A DNA stretch of 64,000 nt from Orbilia blumenaviensis. Taxonomy: Eukaryota > Ascomycota > Orbiliomycetes > Orbiliales > Orbiliaceae. Both the position numbers and the translations under genes were made by a program. Each line of letters opens with the position of its first letter. Position 1 is the first letter of the stretch. The stretch spans positions 1,054,001-1,118,000 of the forward strand of contig JAVHNS010000015.1 of the NCBI GenBank assembly GCA_036872755.1, read 5' to 3'. The notes under the pieces were generated by a model. The model was given only the letters and a program-made list of their open reading frames with translations, had not been told where the DNA came from and did not search any database. This document shows positions 47,122 to 59,617 of this stretch, piece by piece.

Positions 47122-50100
47122 TCACAACCCGCCAAGAGCACATTCTGAACCACTGGCTATCCCCGAATTAAGCCTAGCGCAAGTACAGTCGAACAAATGG
47201 CGTACGTCAATCGTATATTCGTCGAATAAACTATTGTAGTATTGCCATGTGACTTCGCTTTTGGTCGCTTCAAACCCGTCAATCAGTTGTGGGGCGGCAG
47301 AATCCAATGATTCTGCTTCCCGTAGAGCGACAGCCCCATATAGCAGTGTACGTCCGTGCGCTGGTGATGCGAAGACTATTCTAGAGCTGATCCATGCACA
47401 GCATCGCGCAATAGGTAAGGGTTTTTGATTTTTCTGATTCGGGCTGGAAGCTGCATGGGCATAATGGAGTGCAGATTCCAACGAGTCTCTGGTTGATAGG
47501 TTTCTTGATTAGTTCTGATAGCCCATACCATCGAGATTGCGTTCGCTTACATGGCCTCTTTCAAGCGGTTGAGATGGATCAAAATATTTCCTCGTCGTCC
47601 CCGAACTAGAGCGAATAAAAATCTTGTTTGCCTGGGGCATTGAGTAAGCCAGTTTTCGGCAGCATCGCAACAAGATAAAGCGTCGGAATAATTTTTCTGT
47701 GAAGATAAAAGTTTCGCCTCATAGATTTTATATGCCGCTCTATATCACATCGAGCGAGGTAAGCGTGAATGTTTGTTCAACTTGAGATAAAGACGATAAG
47801 ATAGCCAGGTGGCTAGCATAGGACTCACAATATACACCTCGGAGTATCATTTCCCTCACGTTCGCACTGCTGTAAAAACCGAATAGCTCGCGGAATATTT
47901 TGGCGTCTGAAACAATTAATAATGTTGAATTCGCATAGATACATATTGGACCTATCGTCTATGTCTGCTCTCATACAAAATCGAGTTAGTTCGATTTGTC
48001 GTTTAACCCCGCAATATCGTTTCTGCCTAGTTTGAATAAAATCGGAAACTTACATTGCGTTGGAGGGGGCTGTTCGTTTCCAACGAATATTTGATGATAG
48101 GTACAGAGGGTTTTGTAGTAACATCGAGCAGCTTCGCCCCACGTTACTGCTGCGTCGAGGCCTCCCTTCTTCGATTCTTTGCTGGAAATCGTCTTAAGGG
48201 AATCCGCGGCCTCCCTGATGAACTCTATAGTCTCCTTGGTTAATATTCTTGGTTTGTTGAGAGACCGTCCCGTGATTGCGTCTAAGGTCGTTTTTAGTGT
48301 GCCTGATATGAGTTCAAGTAATGTTGACCTGTCCTGGTCATCCTGAGCACAACTATACTCACAGAAAAGGTAAAGGTAAGCCTAAGCGGGATCTATATAA
48401 CCGTTTTTTTAGTTGTATACTTTGGGGCTGGCTCACTTACTCAAGAGCAACACTAAGAGCCGTAATGAGTTCGAGATAACTGAACACATCGGATGGTGAA
48501 AAAGGCTCAGCAGGGGGAAACGAAATAAATTCCCGGACAAGAGTTTTGATATGGCAGAAATACTTCTTCTTGGAAATGTAAAACCGAGACCAATAGTAAA
48601 ATCTACTATTATCTATATCAGTACCCCATTCCAAAGCATTGCGAAAAAAGGATGAGATTATGCAGATGGTATAGAATCTCTTTTCGAAAGACATTCTCAG
48701 GATGTAACTTGCTCGTGCCAGCTTTGGTATGGTACTACTGTTCCGATCCGATATATCGGGAGCAAGCACGGGAGGGACATTTCCACCATCTAGAGGACCC
48801 CATTCGCGATTTTTCTGGCAGTACCGTAGATACACCATATTGATGTATTCATCAACCAATGTGAGACTCTTGGGGTCGATACAGCGTGAACACGAAAGGG
48901 TGGTCACGTCTGCCAATATTCCATGGCTCAGCAACTCCGGGGTTTCGGTCGACCATAATCCTTGGATAGAACGACTATCCATGCCGATATCCCAGTTTCT
49001 ATCCCGCCTTTCAAACTCACTCCACATAGCCTCATACAAAGGTGTTTTCCCTAACAACCCGTGGGTTTGGATTCTGTAACCATCCCGAACGGTGTATTTC
49101 TGCCTAACTAACCTGCGAGTTGAAGAATTTGAAAGCTCCCCTAAACTTATTTTCTTCTTTGCTGCATATTTAAGGAAGGCTCTTATTTCGATAGGGAGAA
49201 GATCGCCGCCCCCTACAAATGTTAATAGACTTTCATCAATGTCTGTTGTCGCCAAGGACTCATCATGATTCTGATAATACTTTCCCGCAGCGGCAGCAGC
49301 TTGATCCTTTGTGAAGAGTCCTATCTCTATAGTAGTCGTATCCTCTTCTTTTGGCTTGAGTCGAGTTGTAAGTACTACAACCCCCCGAGGGTTTGATAAA
49401 GAAGTAAATTCTGGAAGGCACGGAAGCTCCGTTACATCGTCGAGAACCAATATCCAATAGTTGTCTATATTGATTATAAGATGAATTAATGATCGCTCTA
49501 ACAGGAATTTCAAGGGGTAAACATAGATGTACCACGACTTACCAGTTTTTGATAACCAGTTCCACGTCGCTTTCGCTTCCATTTGATTATCGCCCGGGCT
49601 CCTATTTCCGGGAACAAGTCCAGCTTTCCGGGCGAAGTCGGATAACCCATCATAAATCTTATGGCTCCTACCAGCATGTATCAATATCCTATGTATCTTT
49701 TCGCCAGCTGGTACATGCGGGGCACGATCCAAAAAGTCTAACGCGAGCTCAGTCTTGCCACACCCAAGGCCACCCCAGAGTGTTATTACAGGTGTCCGAA
49801 CGGAGCCAGCAGCACCAGTTGCCGCGAGAATCCGGGAGGCTATTTCTTCTCGCTTGATGAAGTAGGGATTTACAGGATTGAGTAACTTTGCTTCGTCCAA
49901 GAATGAATTTTTTGGGTAGCAAAAGTGTAGGTTGCGGTCAAGTGGAGAGGAACCAGAACGGCGAATGTCTATTTGAGAACTACTCTGAATAGTTGGACAG
50001 TCACTAATTTTTGGGTTTGCAGTTGGAGCTGTAACAATATCTGGGGCGTTCTCTCGTATTGGCATCAATGATGGTGAGTATATGTTCTTGGCACGATCAG

Positions 50101-51164
50101 GAACTTGTGTTTGGTCTGTATTTTCTGAATCTCCAAACTGGTACCAGTCGCTGTTGTGGATATCAGACCGGGATATCGGCAAGTTGTACACCGCGATATC
50201 CGAGATTGTGATGATGCTCTGTCTCGAAAATATCGAATAGGTTACGCCCCGCTGAGATCCCTCATAACTAACAAAACTCTCTCTTAGCCCCCCAGCACGC
50301 ATGTTGCGGTACAATCTGGAAGCGTTCAAGACCTCCCGGAAATCGTATTGGCTTATGCGATAGTCCCCTTTATCAGTAGTCAAATCGTCCTCCTGAACTA
50401 TGATCTTAGGGTTGGTTGGTTCTGGCTTAGTGTTTTCGTCGGCTGATACAAGTGATATTGTCGCACAATCCTCGCTTTTGCTATCGCAATTACCATCATA
50501 CTCAGATGGGTGGGCGTTTATATTGGTGTTCAGGGAATCAGGCATTATACCCAAGCATATGCTAGCACGCTTTTGTAGATGCGTCTGGAGGTCGGGGTCA
50601 TTTTCAATCGTTTTCCTGATTCTAATAACTCTATCACGGGTAGCCTGTTCTGCCAAGCAACTATAGTAAAATGTTAGTTTAAAGATGGAGGGAGCAGGAG
50701 AACTTGGGATATTACAATTTCGCCGTCCTGTTATTAATCAAAAGAAGTGTCGAAATAGAAACTTTATGATGCTTGAGCCTCTTCCTCAAAGTCTCAATAT
50801 CGCCCTCGTGGTATGCCCACTTGGCTCGCTTGAAACCTTTGATCTCCCCTTTGTTCTTACCCAAGCAGAAGGCCAGCTTCTTCTCAATTTTCGAAAGGCA
50901 TATTATCATCCCAACGATTGTTTCCTCAAGCTGCCTAAACGACTCCAGCGAGATAATCGAGTTTCTTTCGCTGTCTTGTGTGGTTTCGAGGAATTTGTAA
51001 AGTTCCGCGGCAATGGTTTTCGTTTCATCCATCGTGAGCATGACGGCCCCTACAGAGTCTGGGGCATCGATAGTAGTGGTAATAACCTCTTTGAGGGAAC
51101 ATCCTACTTTAAGAGCGCCACCAATGATGCCGAATACTGCTGCGGAAATGGTTAGCCCCGCCAT
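47122..51164 (-). CDS. NLR-type STAND NTPase: fungal N-domain, NB-ARC, helical repeats
   Basis: Seven exons on the minus strand (50716-51164, 49543-50660, 48441-49464, 48054-48352, 47829-47906, 47551-47737, 47122-47488) keep frame from ATG to stop, giving 1173 residues. Residues 1-150 (MAGLTISAAVFGIIGGALKV..) resemble the fungal N-terminal domain of STAND proteins (PF17111-like), helical with Leu-rich segments. A long polar linker leads to an NB-ARC domain: P-loop GGLGCGKTELAL (about 440-452), Walker B WILVLDDV (about 525) and VVLTTR. The C-terminal 300 residues are helical and TPR-like (WGEAARCYYKTLCTYHQIF, EAKLLSSQKNYSDALSCCDAAENWL). Such proteins are fungal innate-recognition switches controlling incompatibility or defence. 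Repeats are degenerate, so the ligand is unknown. Confidence 0.85.
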
Positions 51165-51732
51165 GGTGATCTCTGCCCGGTTTCGCCTGTCGAACTCTTT
51201 GTTTGGTTTGCTTGTGATGCGTGGAAATATCGCGCCATATGGCGACGGCTAGCGGCGCTCTAGACTTTTGGTCTTGAATGATTATGGCAATGCCTCGATC
51301 AACAAATATTTGGCAATATATTAACGACTCTTTTTTGCAATGTTGGCAACCGGGAGTAGCACTGATGGCTTGGCTGAATATTTAAGTAGGAAGTAGGGGT
51401 AGTGCTATACCGCTATCGAGGACAGAACACGCGGCTCCTAGTATTCAAATTTGGCTGATTCGTGTTGGGTTCGTCAATTAGATTGATTTGTTGATCGATC
51501 ACGATCTATTGAAGTCACTTCTGCTTCTATTTCCGTTAAAATTGTGTCTTAAGTTAATTAAGCGCCTGTGGGTCCGAGCCTTGAGGCTGCGAGATTCGCG
51601 AATTCATCTACGAGGGCTAGTATTTATTTTCATCTGCCTTGAAGGATTCCGGTCCTAACGCGATTTAACCCGTGCCCCACTCACCTCGATTGACCCAATA
51701 GATTTCAATATCATAGCGGCAGCCAACTGACT

Positions 51733-51782
51733 TAGTTCAGACTGGTAGGTCGCAGTTCGAACCCGAGTTTCCGGTACTCGGG
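51733..51782 (+). other. tRNA-like relic and hairpin
   Basis: TAGTTCAGACTGG resembles a D-arm/A-box and AGTTCGAACC a T-arm/B-box, but they are about eight bases apart, so the anticodon arm is missing. Right after, CCCGAGT and ACTCGGG form a 7-bp stem. It is not a functional tRNA. It could be a decayed tRNA or a tRNA-derived short element. Confidence 0.3.
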
Positions 51783-52791
51783 ATACCGATAGATAATTGA
51801 ATCTTCCTCTAGTTATGCAGTAGAAAGAGGCTCTGTGTTGACTGTGTGTCTTTTTGATTCCCGGCGCCTCATCAAACCCGCTGCTGCAGCTTGGGAATAG
51901 TTGGTCCCGAATCAGGCGGCTGTCCTAAAATAGAGTAGCTGGCGAATTGTGTGGGAGAAAGCCAGGTCCGCCACAAGATCCTCGCATTTTGAAACTTCTT
52001 GAGGCTTTTGCATGTATGCAGATACATATGATCATCAATCAATCACTGGGCTAAGACGCGACATCGGTCGGGGGATTCATGGAATTCATGGAATCAGATA
52101 TTCCGTCTAGGCATCTCGCTAACTCTGCTTCCACAAGATCTTAAGGGCAGCGATTCAAACTACTGAAGCTTGGAAACCATGCATGCGCATGCCTGGGCTG
52201 AGTTTGGGCGGGATGATTACGTTAACCCATACGATGACCATTAACGCGATGGCTAGGGCGCGATCCGAACATCAACCTGGCCTTCAACCCTGCGGTCTCG
52301 ACTCTGAGTCGAATGCAACTGGTTAATATGGTTTTAGCCTCACGTCTGCAGTTCGTAACGTTACGCGGATGTCTCTTTCGTTCCTCGATTTTTGAAGATC
52401 TGTATGAAGCTCGCCTTGAAATCCTGCTTGACCATTATTAGTAATTCAGAATTGCGGGTTGTCGTGCTCGACGTGTGCACGGCCCTGTCCGTCTAAGCAC
52501 GCCAAGTGTGCCAATGGTGCGACAGAATGTCTGAACATGAAAACACCCCAAACAACGGAGAATTTAGAACGGTGAAACTTGACACTCGACTACCGTTTGA
52601 GGACTGCCAGGAGGGCATTGCTGTCGGTAGGACGATTTACTAGGGAAAAATATTCCATATATATTGAGAGACTCTTGATATCTACGCGCAGGCATTAATT
52701 TTCCTTTCTCTCCTTTCCTTAGCCTTCCAAACCAGCCTGAGCTAGTCCTCACGTCAAACAAAAGAAAGGTTCACATTTTCGCATTGGTTCA

Positions 52792-52801
52792 GTATAAAAA
52801 C
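52792..52801 (+). promoter_or_regulatory. TATA box of the PEBP gene
   Basis: GTATAAAAAC lies about 90 bases upstream of the start codon at 52889. Confidence 0.5.
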
Positions 52802-52888
52802 AAGTGCCTGGTATTGTAATATATCGATATAGAACCGAAAGAAAGTCGAAAATAACAGTATTTCGATCGGAACTTGCATTGCAGCGCA

Positions 52889-53797
52889 ATGGCCTCTAAG
52901 TATATCGCCTCTTTTCTTGCGCTGGCCGCCACTGTCCTCTCTCAAACACCGCCGGATTTTGTACCTAAAGCCGATGAGTGGTTTCCAGTCACATATGACG
53001 AATCGGCCAGCCCAAAGTTTTTCGTCAATGGCGGATTGTTTGATAAAAATTGTAAGTTAATAGCTTAATTTGATACTTCCTAGGCCTCAAACTGACAAGC
53101 CTTTCACTCCATAGCTGTCCAGTCTACCCCTTCAGTCTACATCCCAGACTCTCCATCCTTCACCGGTCAAACATTCATTGTTTTGATGGTAGATCCAGAC
53201 GCACCTTCTCCTTCTAATAACTCCCTTGGTCAGATCCTCCACTGGATGCAACCGGGTGTTAAAGTTCCTCTAAATACCCAGAAAGTTAAGTCATCGGAAG
53301 GAAAGGAGTTATTGAAGCTGGATACTACTTCTACAAATGCTATCGTCCCATATCGTGGTCCAGCCCCACCAAGCCAAGACCCCCACCGCTATATATTTCT
53401 GCTGTTCCTTCAACCCGAAAGCACTTTCTCTCTTCCCACCGGCTTTGAACAATACCAGGGAGGTAATGATCGTCGCAAGTTTAGCGCCGAGAAGTTTGTC
53501 GCGGCGGCAGGATTGAAAGATCCACTGTTGGGAACATACTTTTTATCTGGGAAGAACACGGTTGGTGACGGAAGCCAGGGAATTCAAGACTTCAGCGGCA
53601 GCCCTGGTACAGCGGTTAGCTCGGCCCAGATACCGGGATCAACTGGCGGATCCGGGACACCAACAAGGAATAATGGAACGACACCAGCATTCCCGACCCC
53701 GACCCCGACACAAACAAAGAACGGTGCTGCAGTTATGAGGGGCAGCTCTTTTGGCTTGATTAGTGCTTTAGCCTTTGGATTTTTGTTTTTGTTTTAA
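52889..53797 (+). CDS. Secreted PEBP-like protein, probably GPI-anchored
   Basis: Two exons (52889-53051, 53115-53797) give 281 residues. A signal peptide (MASKYIASFLALAATVLSQ) precedes a phosphatidylethanolamine-binding-protein fold: IVLMVDPDAPSPSNN (ligand-site DPDAP), LGQILHWMQPG, YRGPAPPSQDPHRYIFLLF. These are the two signature blocks of PEBP/RKIP/FT proteins. After about residue 195 comes a Ser/Thr/Gly/Pro-rich linker, then a hydrophobic C-terminus (SFGLISALAFGFLFLF) that looks like a GPI-anchor signal. Related fungal proteins include secreted PEBPs and carboxypeptidase Y inhibitor relatives. Ligand and role are unknown. The start at 52889 is chosen over an in-frame ATG at 52874 because it gives a cleaner signal peptide. 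Confidence 0.88.
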
Positions 53798-54252
53798 TAG
53801 ACTATAGATTGTATTCAGCTCAAAGGGCGCAAGATAAATGGGGAGTTCTTATTGTTTGTGGTAGGGAAAAGTGTACATTTAGCATGCAATTAAAGTAATC
53901 AACTTTTGACGTTAAGGGTCTAAGATTAAGGCCGCGTGGTAGATGCAAATTTATAAATATAGGCTACTACCTGTGAGGTCCATACTAACTCCTTCAATAT
54001 CAGTATTTATGAATACATTTCGGAAAACGCAGACCACCTGGTACGACGAAACGTATATCGGTTGATCTAGAAACGATACTATATGACTAAATATATGTAA
54101 ACTCAAGAAATGCACTGCTTCACTGATTTCGGGTACGCCTTTATGTGAATGCCCGCTTAGACTACCCTGCCGCCACCTCTTGAAAGGCCTCTATGAATTG
54201 CAACTTTCGTTTTACTTGCCTTTTTCTGGCCGTTATCCCTAATACATAATTA

Positions 54253-54547
54253 TTAAACATGGCTTCTGAGCCAGGTACAGTCGCTGCAGACCACTTGATG
54301 CTGGGGGGAGAGGCTGACAAACATACCTACTATTTACTTCATAGAATCGAGTTAGTGGAGTATAGGCGCTAACGAGAGAAAACATACCAGTTGCCTCATA
54401 TTTGGATACAACGAAGCCATCCGGCGAAACTTTCTTTCGGAATATGATGAGAGACGTAGTTATCGCCGGAGCAAGAGGGTGGAGGATAAATGTTATCATG
54501 ATATCACTTGGTTTATCATCTTGGTTTACGCCTTTCCTTCGCTTCAT
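54253..54547 (-). CDS. Weak candidate: 78-residue protein, two exons
   Basis: Exons 54388-54547 and 54253-54329 would join over a 58-base intron with GTATGT donor and a CTAAC branch-like site, giving 78 residues with one hydrophobic segment (MITFILHPLAPAITTSLIIF). The start has A at -3. The protein has no known family and the frame is short, so this could be chance. Two adjacent acceptors (one codon apart) are possible. Confidence 0.2.
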
Positions 54548-57500
54548 TTTCTTTCCACTGCGAAATATACTGATGAATAACGAATAAAGACGCTATACGC
54601 AATCATCGGCGGATTCTTTCTAATCAGAGGTATGAGGCGTGCGAGAACGTTAATTATTGGAGTGAAAGATCAAAAGAATTTGGAAGCGCAGCACCCTTCG
54701 GCTGAACCGATGAAAAATACGCCAGCCGTTTTATGAAGTTAGCCACTTCTGCAATTTCTCGAGCATAGTCCCCTTGGCTTGTGGTACTTTAGAGAATATT
54801 CCCCTACTTTGAATCCGTTGGCTAATCGTGTGAGCTTGTATTCCTGGTCTGCATCTGTTTGGGTTTGTGTATTATACAGAATTTAAGTGATGGTGTATAT
54901 GATGTCAGTAACGAGGGGATTGGGAACCCAGAGCCCTTTCTGCTTGGCGAGCAGTTGCTATTAATATTCGCCTGAGACGAATACAAAATGAGACGGGGTA
55001 TTGTGTTGTGGTGGTGGCTTCGACTGGTTGTCACGTCTGCGATTTGGCTAGTTAGCTGTGATAAGCTTACCAATATTATTCCGTAGTAGTTCTGGGTATT
55101 TCGGGTGCGTTTTGGGAGAAAATTTCTCAAAGCCGTTACTGCTAGTCCTGGCTACCGACGTGAGTAATATATTATATAAGGCTAATATTCGATACAATTA
55201 TAAAAGCATGCGGAACTTCTAGGTTGAAATATAGCATTAGCGGCCCGCCGGGCAAATAACTTGAAATACACTTTTAGGTTTGTATGGTAGAGCGATTTCT
55301 TAATAATCAAGCTAACGTCCAAAAGAAAGATACATCCCTCGACGAGCTTAACAGATTTGAGGGGTGGAGGCCAAGATTCTCGGAGCCTCGTTGGTTATGT
55401 GTGCTATGTGACAGGAACTAACATTACTAATACTATTTGACTTCGACCTTTGGGGTGACAGGTACATCGTACGTACATACATATATGTCTTCTCCCTTAA
55501 ATGGGAATGTAGGTATATTCACCATGTGTACTAGTGAGTCAGGCTTCTGGGCTAAGACGACCAGAGTAGGTGGCTACCTATACAGTTAGCCATATGCACG
55601 GTTCAGGATCTTCCCTTGTCAGGAAACGCATGCAAGTCAAGCTAACACTAGCCCTGGAGCCTGTTAACACGTAGCATGGGTGAAGACGGTTGGACCGGCG
55701 TGCTGATAGATGCAGGTACTAGTACGTACCAAGATTCTGGCAAGGCCGTGGCGGCAGGTCTATGGGATTAGCGCCGCGAGGTTGTGTCGTTTGCTCTTTG
55801 GGAACCAATCGATCCCGGGATACTGGGATTTGGTATCCTTGAATGATCTGGTGATTTCCTGGAGAAACTCGCTGTATATGTAGATCGTGATCTTTTTATC
55901 GACAAGTATCCGTATCTTGGGGAAGTGTTTGAAGGGATGTGCATGTGGATTTCTCGATAACAACACCTTATCGGCCTGTTGATCTTTATATTAATATAAT
56001 ATTGCATACATATGCATATAGATATGGCGGTTCTTGGGTACACGTGTACACATGGATAACAAGCTCGGGAATTAAGTATTCTGCTAGCTGTACAGATGTA
56101 ATTGCCCGGTATCAATCCCTAGTTTACAAGGCTCCGAGCATCATGGAATGGGTGTACATATACGCACTGCTGCAGTATGTTCCTATTGGCACACATTACT
56201 GGTGCTCAGGAATTTGTATAGCTATAGGCATTTAGGTAGTTAGTGAGGTAATATCTCGAACCGATATATTAATAACGAGTTATAAGCCAAACGATTACAT
56301 TGGAGGATCCGTACGGAGTTGCCCCAACTGCGTAGTAGCATTGTAATTAATTGGAACTCTGAGACCATGGATGACGATAGAATCACGGATAGCTTTCTAT
56401 GATACTGTGCGTTAACGTTTAAATCTCGGGTTCCACCGAAATGAGGCATTATCACTGATACAGTCAGGAACCCGCTGGCGACTTAAGTCTAAGGTATATG
56501 TCCAAAATGGAAGCTGCGAGTCGATATTCTGGCCAAGACGAACTAAACAGGGAGACCGATCACCTAAATAAATATAAAACCGTCTTGACAAAATATGGGG
56601 CCTCTACACCTACGAGATAGTGGATAGTAGACTAGTCTAGTAGGACTACTTGCTGTTGATAACCTACGTTTAGCCCGTTCTTCACAGCCAAGAAATAGTT
56701 CACGGGGAAACCGGATCCATTCAGCAAGTACAGTGGTCTCACACATGTATATATTCGCCGTCTAGCTCTGAATGGATTATGCATGGAAGGCAGAAAGAAT
56801 ACCCCAGACCGAGGTATCAATTAGCTGAATCCCGGGATCTTGAACGATCTACTTCCTTCCCGTTTAAGCAAAGCTCGTGGAATATCATGGGACGGTTGGG
56901 GCACAGCTTTCGTATTGCGACATCCGTGCAGAAGTCTTCTAGTACTTATTAGCTGTTGGTATCTACCAGGCACTTGCATACATCGTATCCACTTCCCTCT
57001 TCATGAACACTGCACTAGCCGTTGCATTGCATGACCCAAGCTCTTGTCAACAATTGCAATTGTCACTATCCCGTAAATTGTGTTGCCACCAACATCTCCG
57101 CTTCACCAGACCGCTTGACCACCTGCTGAATGGGGCAACTGGTTTCAAACGAACGATTCCATGTTTCTTTCCTACACAAGGTAGAATTAACGAGATTTAG
57201 GCTATGCGAAACAGCGGAGAGCGATTATACGCGTCCTCTGGGTGAAAGCCACCGGCTTAGCTTTGTTTATGCGTGGGTTTTCTTGCGGGTTTGGGAAAGG
57301 GGGCACGCGAGCATTGAAAACAAGAACTAGTTTGCGGGTGTTGGCAGCAATTCCAAAGAACTGAGGCCTGTCCAAGCCAAATCAATGATTGGAAGGTAGA
57401 AATGCATTGTTGAGATTGCTTTGGCTGACTCGAATACACACTCTGGGCCGAGGAGCTGTAACAGGTACTAACGGTCGACATGTGCCCCCCACTCCGCCTA

Positions 57501-59467
57501 TGCGTATTTTGAACATATGGATCCTGGCATGACTATGGCCTTCGTATCGCCTGCCAGCTGCCCCTCACGAAGTTCTATTGAAACGGTCAGCGCTTCGCTG
57601 TACCCGTCTGCGAAAACCCAGCGGGGCTACATGAAATAGACCGTCGCACATACCCGCGCCAGCCAAATACATCTGACAGCGAACTTTCCTTGGCGGTTCC
57701 GTCAAGATAGCTTGGATTTACGATATCTAGATATTAAAAATATATATTATCATTCGATATGATGTTCGCCACCCTTCTCTGGACACCGTCTGTCGTCAAC
57801 TGGTGCCTAGATGCGGGTCCTATAGTTAATCTGCATATGCAACGATAATGTTATTAAAATCCCGGGTCAGGGCTGGTTTGGGAAGTGGTCCACAGAGTCG
57901 ATGCAATGGCAGCCGGCAGAGGCGAAAGATGGAAAATCAAGACTTTGTCTTGGTTGTGGGGAAATACAGTTCGGTTTTGCTTGGCTGCATTGCGTGCACA
58001 TGAGCATTCTGACCAGAAGATTGCGAATAAACTCGGTCGACTCCAGGCGATCATTGACGTTGTTTCAAAAACGTTTCTTTGCTTCAATTTTTCTCACCCC
58101 GCGGATGGTTAGATTGCGATATTTCCGGAAAACCTTCGAGCTATTGCTCTCCGGTTCGCGGTATTAACTAATAATGACAACACAAAGAATTTGATTCGCA
58201 GATTTCAGTCCACCTGAATCAGAGGCTATTTCTTCGCTCACGGGTTATGAACCGCGCCATGTCCCGAAACACACTTAGTTTAGGTCCTGTGCAGTCGGCA
58301 TACTATAATTCAGATCGCCACAGCGAGAGAGCGAAGTTGCCGTCGACCTGCAATGCGACATTTCTTGACCCACTTTTAGCCGTGAGCATGGATGTCACGC
58401 TGGGTTCATGTTGTACAGCAGACTTCGGATGTGCATTATACCTCAAGATTGGCATGACTTTGAACCCAATTGAGGGGCTGTCCACTGAGATATGGGATTG
58501 AACTTGAGGCAGGATGCTCCTTACATAGACAAGAATGTTTAAAGACTGCTAACAAGCATGATTTTACTATTCAATAACACGCTTATGGTTACCAATGCGC
58601 ACCATTGAAGCATATTCATACCATGTCACAACGAAGGGGTCGAGGAATGCCACCCCTCGCTCACGGAATCACGGCAAACCAAGTCAAGTAATCACTAAAT
58701 CGGTATACCTGCATCGACGATTCAACCCTTGACCCGTCGGAAGCCCAGGCAGCTGACTACTGTTCGCAAGTTTAGAGTAGTACTCACGCCGATCAGCAAA
58801 TGAATCCCTTGGAATAAGTATATCCAAGCTTAATGCGCCGTCTGGGTTTACATGGACGAGAATCAAATTCCTGCTAAACATGGACAAGGGACCGATAAGC
58901 ACTGCTGCCCCAAATCCAGCCTTTAACTAGGATCCTCCGAGGATTATAGCTCTGGGTTGGCCTGCTTCCAATGTGGAATGGATTTGGTTGATTCGCTTGG
59001 CAGAAGGGACCAGGGTTGGCCCCACAGACGGGGAAGGTTGGAATCGCAGCTTGAATCGGGTAGGTGCATTAACTCTTGGCTTGCATAGAAATCCACACCT
59101 TCTTCTCAAGCCATGTCTCCAAGTTTCTTTTTGACGGGTGCATTTAGGTCTAATTCCACTTGTGCGACCGATAAGGCGGTATTGGTGCAGGAACCTTGAG
59201 CAAGCGCGAGGGAAGTGGGAACTTTGAATCGCACCATTTCTCTTTGCCTGGGGCCCTTCACTCGTACTTTGCTGTCGATATTACGACGATAAGCGTCAGA
59301 GACATGGAGTCTCTTGGCCTATTGTTTAAAGCTTCCCTTAACATCGATGTCATACTAGGCAGCTACCCGTTGTACCATTGGGATCGGGTCCCATATCGCC
59401 TTCCTCCTATTCCTCAATCTAGGATGGCATCATATCGAACTGCTCGTACTATTATCGAGCTTCAGAA

Positions 59468-59475
59468 TATATAAA
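59468..59475 (+). promoter_or_regulatory. TATA box of the aminopeptidase gene
   Basis: TATATAAA lies 143-150 bases upstream of the start codon at 59618. Confidence 0.55.
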
Positions 59476-59617
59476 GATGGGGATCCGCGACCAAAGATCT
59501 CGGAATCCTCATCCTTGGTGGCTATCATCAACTTTACCTAGAACTCAATCGACCACGTTCTTTTCTTGACCACGCCCTTAATATTCAACCAGAAAAGATC
59601 AGCTGCCCTCTTGCAAG

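Larger units (their letters stand above)
51165..52888. other. 1.7 kb intergenic
   Basis: No protein gene is supported. A tRNA-like fragment and a CCCGAGT/ACTCGGG hairpin occur at 51733-51782. The right end is the promoter of the PEBP gene. Confidence 0.5.
53798..59617. other. 5.8 kb gene-poor stretch
   Basis: The longest gap in the window. Frames are short and unconvincing; one weak two-exon candidate at 54253-54547 is listed. No transposon terminal repeats or reverse-transcriptase motifs were seen. Old decayed sequence is likely. Confidence 0.45.
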
